From Microscillaceae bacterium (GTDB taxonomy: Bacteria > Bacteroidota > Bacteroidia > Cytophagales > Microscillaceae): a DNA stretch of 8,589 nucleotides. Below, piece by piece: positions 5,233-8,589 of the stretch. The position numbers were made by a program, and so were the translations under genes. Where the stretch lies: contig DMXI01000466.1 in the NCBI GenBank assembly GCA_003483885.1, forward strand, positions 1 through 8,589, given 5' to 3'. Within the stretch, counting starts at the first letter, position 1. Every line of letters begins with the position of its first letter. A model generated the notes under the pieces. The model did no database searches, had not been told where the DNA came from, and saw only the letters and a list, made by a program, of their open reading frames with translations.

Positions 5233-6453
5233 TTACTCTTCTACTACACTAAAAGTCACCCCCGAATTTTCCTGCAAGCGATTGAGCAAATGCGCTCCCA
5301 TTGCCGTGCTTGGCGTAATCACCCCAAAATTTTCAGGAAGGTTTTCTCGGTCTTTGGCCAAACATACCGCGGCTTCGGCCAGCATCTTAGAAGTAGAACC
5401 ATAGCCAGGGTCACGATCTCCTTTTACCTTTACTTTCAGGGTTTTGCCATCAGCCGATTTGCCCAGTAAAATGATTTTAAAGAACCCGGTTTCTCTTTGA
5501 TGTTTAGAAGGTCCCTGTCCTGGATCGGGTAAAAACTGATCTATGACCCATTTAAGGATAGACCCTGGATTAAATAACGCATCGGTTACAGTGGCGGTAA
5601 TGCTGGCCTTCACTCGGTTGACAAATCCTGGGCCTACATGAGTGGCCTCTTCGTAACGAAAATTCTTGCCATAAGGATAATGACTCAAGGCGTGGCTACG
5701 ACGCACCACTTTGGTATTGATCACGGCCATCACAAAAGGCGCAATCCAAGCCTGGAAATCTTCATCATAAGCCGACTCATTCAAATCTGGTACATCTTTG
5801 CCTACTTGTTCCCCTTTGGGGTTCAAGCCATAAGGATTCAAGATTACCTCTTCCATCAATTTGGGGTCTTCTTTGGCTTCAATGGCCACATTGTCCAAAC
5901 TGGCAACGGTTCCCCCGCTTGGGCCACCTTTGGCCCCCATCAAACGGTACTTAATTTCCTGGGCATAAGCCTCCCAGCGTTTTTGGGCTTCTTGTTGTAA
6001 GAAAAATACCCCCATATCCGAAGGAATAGAGTCAAATCCACAACAGTGCACAATTTTTACCTTATTTTCCTGAGCCTTTTCATGATGGGCATCAATTGTA
6101 CGACGCATCCATTGCACCTCGCCCGTCAAGTCACAATAATCTACCGAATGCTCTACGCAAAGCTCCAGGAGTAAATTGCCATACAAGGCATAAGGCCCTA
6201 CCGTAGTACATACTACTTTAGTTTGTTTGACCATCGCTTCCAGCGATTCGCGGTCGTGGCTATCAGCTACTACCAGTGGAATCTCGGCATTATTGAGCTC
6301 TTCACGCACTTTTTCCAGCTTTGCTTTATTGCGTCCGGCTATAGCCCAGCTTACCTCCTTGCCCACCTCGTATTGTTTCAATAAATATTCCGCGACCAGG
6401 CGCCCGGTAAAGCCAGTGGCTCCCCAAACGATGACATCGTAGGTTTTGCTCAT
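5233..6453 (-). CDS. Saccharopine dehydrogenase-like / trans-acting enoyl-reductase-type oxidoreductase
   Basis: A 406-aa NAD(P)-dependent oxidoreductase of the saccharopine-dehydrogenase-like (SCCPDH / trans-acting enoyl reductase) family. The N-terminal Rossmann fold is clear: VIVWGATGFTGRLVAEYLL (7-25) with the G-x-x-G-x-x-G dinucleotide loop at 11-17, and AGRNKAKLE (39-47) after the second strand, where Arg would favour NADP(H). Other family motifs are TTVGPYALYG (83-92), DYCDLTGE (105-112) and CCGFDSIPSDMGV (137-149). The length fits the family. In mycobacteria a relative acts in trans with polyketide synthases, but no PKS or lipid gene is nearby and lysine-biosynthesis genes are absent, so the substrate is unknown. 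No signal peptide. Start at the ATG at 6453; no strong promoter recognised. Monocistronic. Confidence 0.88.
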   Translation of the reverse strand: MSKTYDVIVWGATGFTGRLVAEYLLKQYEVGKEVSWAIAGRNKAKLEKVREELNNAEIPLVVADSHDRESLEAMVKQTKVVCTTVGPYALYGNLLLELCVEHSVDYCDLTGEVQWMRRTIDAHHEKAQENKVKIVHCCGFDSIPSDMGVFFLQQEAQKRWEAYAQEIKYRLMGAKGGPSGGTVASLDNVAIEAKEDPKLMEEVILNPYGLNPKGEQVGKDVPDLNESAYDEDFQAWIAPFVMAVINTKVVRRSHALSHYPYGKNFRYEEATHVGPGFVNRVKASITATVTDALFNPGSILKWVIDQFLPDPGQGPSKHQRETGFFKIILLGKSADGKTLKVKVKGDRDPGYGSTSKMLAEAAVCLAKDRENLPENFGVITPSTAMGAHLLNRLQENSGVTFSVVEE

Positions 6454-6645
6454 GATAGTTTCTTGTTTTGGTTAAGTAAAAGTAGAGATAAATGTTTTTT
6501 ACTCATAATTAACCCACATAACCAAGAGGTGTTTTTGAGTAGGCCTGATACTTTAGCAAAACTGCGAATAGCTCAAAGAGAAAATGGTATTAAAAGGGCA
6601 GGAGTGTAAGGAAAGTGTTTTGGACTGATAAGAACTTGTATATAG

Positions 6646-6680
6646 AAAAACACAGGCGTTCCTCACAAGCAGAACGCCTG
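6646..6680 (-). terminator. Intrinsic terminator of the secreted-protein gene
   Basis: CAGGCGTTC (6653-6661) pairs perfectly with GAACGCCTG (6672-6680) around a 10-nt loop. On the minus strand this GC-rich hairpin starts 12 bp after the stop codon of the gene ending at 6693 and is followed by TGTTTTT (6652-6646), the layout expected of a Rho-independent terminator. Confidence 0.8.
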
Positions 6681-6692
6681 AACTTGATAACC

Positions 6693-7550
6693 CTACTTAC
6701 CAAGCTTTTTACTCATTTTATCGCAAGTAACTTCATAAATGCGGGATTGTGCTTCGCAGAATGGCTCTCCGAAGTTTTTTCCGTTTGAGTTTTGACGAAT
6801 GGTAAAGTAACCAAATTTACACTGAGAACCTTTTTTCATCAACGCCACCACATAGAAACGACGACCAATCACCACACTTGAGTATTTATTGCGTACTGCT
6901 TTCCAGTCTTTTGAATAAAAATACCCGCCTACGATTACTTCTTTCCAGTGCCTTTTCTTGATATATGCCTTGGCTGCATCTATAGATTTAGCCAGTAGTT
7001 TGGGGTTTTTCATTCCTTCTTTAGGCAATTCCATCTTAGCAATGTCTTTTAGATCAATAGCGCGTAGCACTTTACAGGTACTTTGCAAGGCTTCTACTAC
7101 CATTTTTTGCGCTTTCTCTTTAGTCATAGCGGCTACCTTATTTTTATCAGCAGATAAAAACACTACACCTGCTTTATCATTTTGATCTTTAGGTTCAAAC
7201 TTGATCTGATCACAACCTACCCTTTTATTACCCTGAAGATCACAAATCAGCATAGAACCATCCGAGTAGTAATACAAAGCTCCTGAGCCATAGTAAACCT
7301 TGAAAGGCAAATCTGGACCCCCTTTGAAATTGGCAATTTCGGTGTTTCTTTTAAAGTTGTAGGTAAAGGCCTTCATGCCGCGAAGTTTTACCTCAAAACG
7401 ACCTTTGCCAGCGTCGTATTGAACCTTGGCTTTTTTGTTGGTGCCTTTGGTCGTAAAGGCGTAAAACTTACCTGATTTTTGGGCAAACACTTGATTACTG
7501 AACGTGCACAAAACCACCCATAGACAGAAATACTTTAAAGTCTTTTTCAT
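6693..7550 (-). CDS. Secreted hypothetical protein with six cysteines (285 aa)
   Basis: No family recognised. Residues 1-23 form a typical Sec signal peptide: MKKTLKYF, a hydrophobic core CLWVVLC, and a VFA|Q cleavage site at 23/24. There is no lipobox cysteine, so it is probably periplasmic or exported. The mature part is lysine-rich and basic, with an N-terminal segment rich in aromatic beta strands (KFYAFTTKG, FTYNFKRN, FKVYYGSGALYYYSDGS), a central helical K-rich segment (about 138-200), and a C-terminal strand region (RRFYVVALMKK, CKFGYFTIRQ). Six cysteines remain after cleavage (103, 113, 159, 244, 265, 276), an even number that would suit three disulfides. No C-terminal type-IX sorting domain is evident. 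It has its own candidate promoter and terminator, so it is monocistronic. Confidence 0.85.
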   Translation of the reverse strand: MKKTLKYFCLWVVLCTFSNQVFAQKSGKFYAFTTKGTNKKAKVQYDAGKGRFEVKLRGMKAFTYNFKRNTEIANFKGGPDLPFKVYYGSGALYYYSDGSMLICDLQGNKRVGCDQIKFEPKDQNDKAGVVFLSADKNKVAAMTKEKAQKMVVEALQSTCKVLRAIDLKDIAKMELPKEGMKNPKLLAKSIDAAKAYIKKRHWKEVIVGGYFYSKDWKAVRNKYSSVVIGRRFYVVALMKKGSQCKFGYFTIRQNSNGKNFGEPFCEAQSRIYEVTCDKMSKKLGK

Positions 7551-7591
7551 AATTGTTGAATAGTTTAAATCTTAAATGATGAACTATTGAC

Positions 7592-7599
7592 CAAAAGTA
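7592..7599 (-). promoter_or_regulatory. Candidate -7 box (TACTTTTG) of the secreted-protein gene
   Basis: TACTTTTG on the minus strand fits the Bacteroidetes TAnnTTTG box and lies 41 bp upstream of the ATG. It is embedded in TATCCCCTACTTTTG; the TATCCCCTAC part recurs upstream of the large LRR gene. No -33 TTTG at standard spacing is seen. Confidence 0.4.
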
Positions 7600-7624
7600 G
7601 GGGATAAGCCAATGCTCTGCTGGC

Positions 7625-7636
7625 TTGGTTAACCAA
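7625..7636. promoter_or_regulatory. 12-bp perfect palindrome TTGGTTAACCAA
   Basis: A perfect dyad 26 bp upstream of the candidate -7 box of the secreted-protein gene, followed by a second, overlapping AACCA/TGGTT dyad (about 7631-7644). The position suits an operator or activator site, but nothing in the sequence identifies a regulator. Confidence 0.3.
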
Positions 7637-7726
7637 CGGTGGTTTTTTGGGGAGGAATGGTAGGAGCTAATGATCAAAGAGACAATTGATCGAGCCTTTT
7701 TTAATTATTTGTCGTGCTCTTGAAGT

Positions 7727-7759
7727 AAAAAGCCCAATTCATATGATTATAAATTGGGC
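7727..7759 (-). terminator. Intrinsic terminator of the rhomboid gene
   Basis: GCCCAATT (7732-7739) pairs perfectly with AATTGGGC (7752-7759) around a 12-nt loop. On the minus strand it lies 30 bp after the rhomboid stop codon and is followed by TTTTT (7731-7727), a standard Rho-independent arrangement. Confidence 0.8.
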
Positions 7760-7789
7760 GGTTAGATGGTGTTTGTAAACTTAAATAAT

Positions 7790-8589
7790 TTATGATTTCT
7801 CATCCGATGTGATAGATATCCACTTGAATAGACTTATGAGTATACCTAACAAAAAGCCCGTGATTAACCCTCCAACATGACCTGCATTATCAATACCTAC
7901 AGCTCCGAATCCTAATAAAAGACTAACGCCCAATGGAATGAGCGCAAGCCAAGGAGAAGGAGCATTGATGTCCTTTGAGGATATTTTATATGTTATATGG
8001 AGGCTCAATAATACTCCGATAAGACCAAAAATAGCCCCAGAAGCACCAACACTCACTATGTTTTCGTGCCAGTAAATACTGCTAAGACAAGCACCAATAC
8101 TGCAGAGAAAATACAATAACAATGATTGGTAGGTTTTTAAGTAATAGTGGAGAGTAAAACCAACTAACCCCAATGCATATATGTTGGATAGTAAGTGAAG
8201 CAAGCCACTGTGAATAAAATTGGCAGTAATCAATCGCCAGTATTGTCCTTTTAATATTGTTGGCCTGCTCACTCCTCCATATTGCAAAAGTTCTTGAGCA
8301 GTAGGGGCAAGGAAGTTTATTCCTAATAAAAGCAATACAATATATACTAAGGCATTGACCCAAAAAATAATAGCCATTGCTTTAAAATCACCTATTGGAT
8401 TAAGCAACGCTAACATTTCTTTGAGTTCATCGGATTCTCTTGGTTTCTTTTGTTGGTAATTTTCCAGGGCTTGTGGGGCTATTTTAGGAATAAAAGCCAT
8501 ACAACTTAGGCCTATTAAAGCAATCCCCAGTATAACCAAAAAGTCCCACAATGCAGGAATATATCTCTTACTAAATTTACCTTGTTCGG
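7790..8589 (-). CDS. Rhomboid family intramembrane serine protease (5' end outside window)
   Basis: A polytopic inner-membrane protease that cleaves transmembrane substrates. Counting from the TTG at 8551 as residue 1, the hallmark motifs are GQYWRLITANFIH (102-114), H114-x4-H119-x3-N123 (HSGLLHLLSN, oxyanion-hole residues equivalent to GlpG His150/Asn154), GASGAIFG (169-176) with nucleophile Ser171, and NAGHVGGL (222-229) with catalytic His225. Six to seven hydrophobic spans are visible; the first (about 4-22) precedes a charged cytoplasmic stretch (25-58), so there is an extra N-terminal helix before the rhomboid core. The frame stays open past 8551 to the window edge, encoding EQGKFSKRYIPAL before LWDF, so TTG need not be the start and the gene is partial here. 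Catalytic residues are intact, so it should be active. Substrates unknown. It is followed by a strong terminator. Confidence 0.9.
   Translation of the reverse strand, partial: EQGKFSKRYIPALWDFLVILGIALIGLSCMAFIPKIAPQALENYQQKKPRESDELKEMLALLNPIGDFKAMAIIFWVNALVYIVLLLLGINFLAPTAQELLQYGGVSRPTILKGQYWRLITANFIHSGLLHLLSNIYALGLVGFTLHYYLKTYQSLLLYFLCSIGACLSSIYWHENIVSVGASGAIFGLIGVLLSLHITYKISSKDINAPSPWLALIPLGVSLLLGFGAVGIDNAGHVGGLITGFLLGILISLFKWISITSDEKS

Noticed and set aside
5638..6000. Rightward 120-codon frame inside the oxidoreductase gene
   Set aside because: Antisense of a gene with intact Rossmann and family motifs; no recognisable content.
5233..6453. Lysine-pathway saccharopine dehydrogenase proper
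   Set aside because: The CCGFDSIPSD and GPYALYG motifs point to the SCCPDH/trans-acting enoyl-reductase branch, and no lysine-biosynthesis genes are adjacent.
7495..7677. Leftward 60-codon frame overlapping the start of the secreted-protein gene
   Set aside because: Covers the promoter region and overlaps the signal peptide out of frame; no supporting motif.
8082..8363. Leftward 93-codon frame within the rhomboid gene
   Set aside because: Alternative-frame shadow of the same strand; the rhomboid frame carries all catalytic motifs.

Overview
The window looks like chromosomal DNA from a marine gliding bacterium of the Bacteroidetes (order Cytophagales, Microscilla-like). I infer this from the AT-rich intergenic DNA, the lack of clear Shine-Dalgarno sites, two boxes matching the Bacteroidetes -7 consensus TAnnTTTG, cytoplasmic leucine-rich-repeat (LRR) proteins lying close together, and many palindromic intergenic repeats. 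The species call is inference.

Left edge (1-234): a perfect 70-bp inverted repeat around a 31-bp spacer, overlapping the 3' end of an unrecognised rightward gene. It is either a biological fold-back or a cloning/assembly artefact. Next comes a leftward cluster (235-3845), in order of transcription: a large SDS22/internalin-like LRR protein (626 aa), a YwqG/DUF1963-like protein (about 295 aa once its start is corrected), and a small LPxxI-type LRR protein (187 aa). Between the first two genes lie the decayed 3' tail of another LRR gene and a cluster of palindromes.

Middle (3846-5232): a single-domain rhodanese (leftward), then about 500 bp without a convincing gene that holds a nested palindromic repeat element, then a 68-aa coiled-coil-like protein (rightward). 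Right part (5233-8589), all leftward: a saccharopine-dehydrogenase-like/trans-acting enoyl-reductase-type oxidoreductase, an unrecognised secreted protein with six cysteines, and a rhomboid intramembrane serine protease whose 5' end lies outside the window. The last two genes are followed by convincing intrinsic-terminator hairpins.

Most genes look like stand-alone units. The only plausible operon is YwqG-like plus small LRR (29-bp gap), perhaps including the large LRR gene. I see no complete mobile element, CRISPR array, tRNA or rRNA, and no clear defence system. The most notable signals are non-coding. (1) Four intergenic copies of a hairpin family share a core GTTTrAGyrrAryGw that folds into a GNA-type mini-hairpin, with paired (compensatory-looking) changes between copies. 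(2) The LRR gene-tail remnant differs from the intact tail mostly at synonymous positions, so it came from a formerly functional paralogue. It also creates a false N-terminal extension for the next gene. (3) The 70-bp perfect inverted repeat at the left edge.
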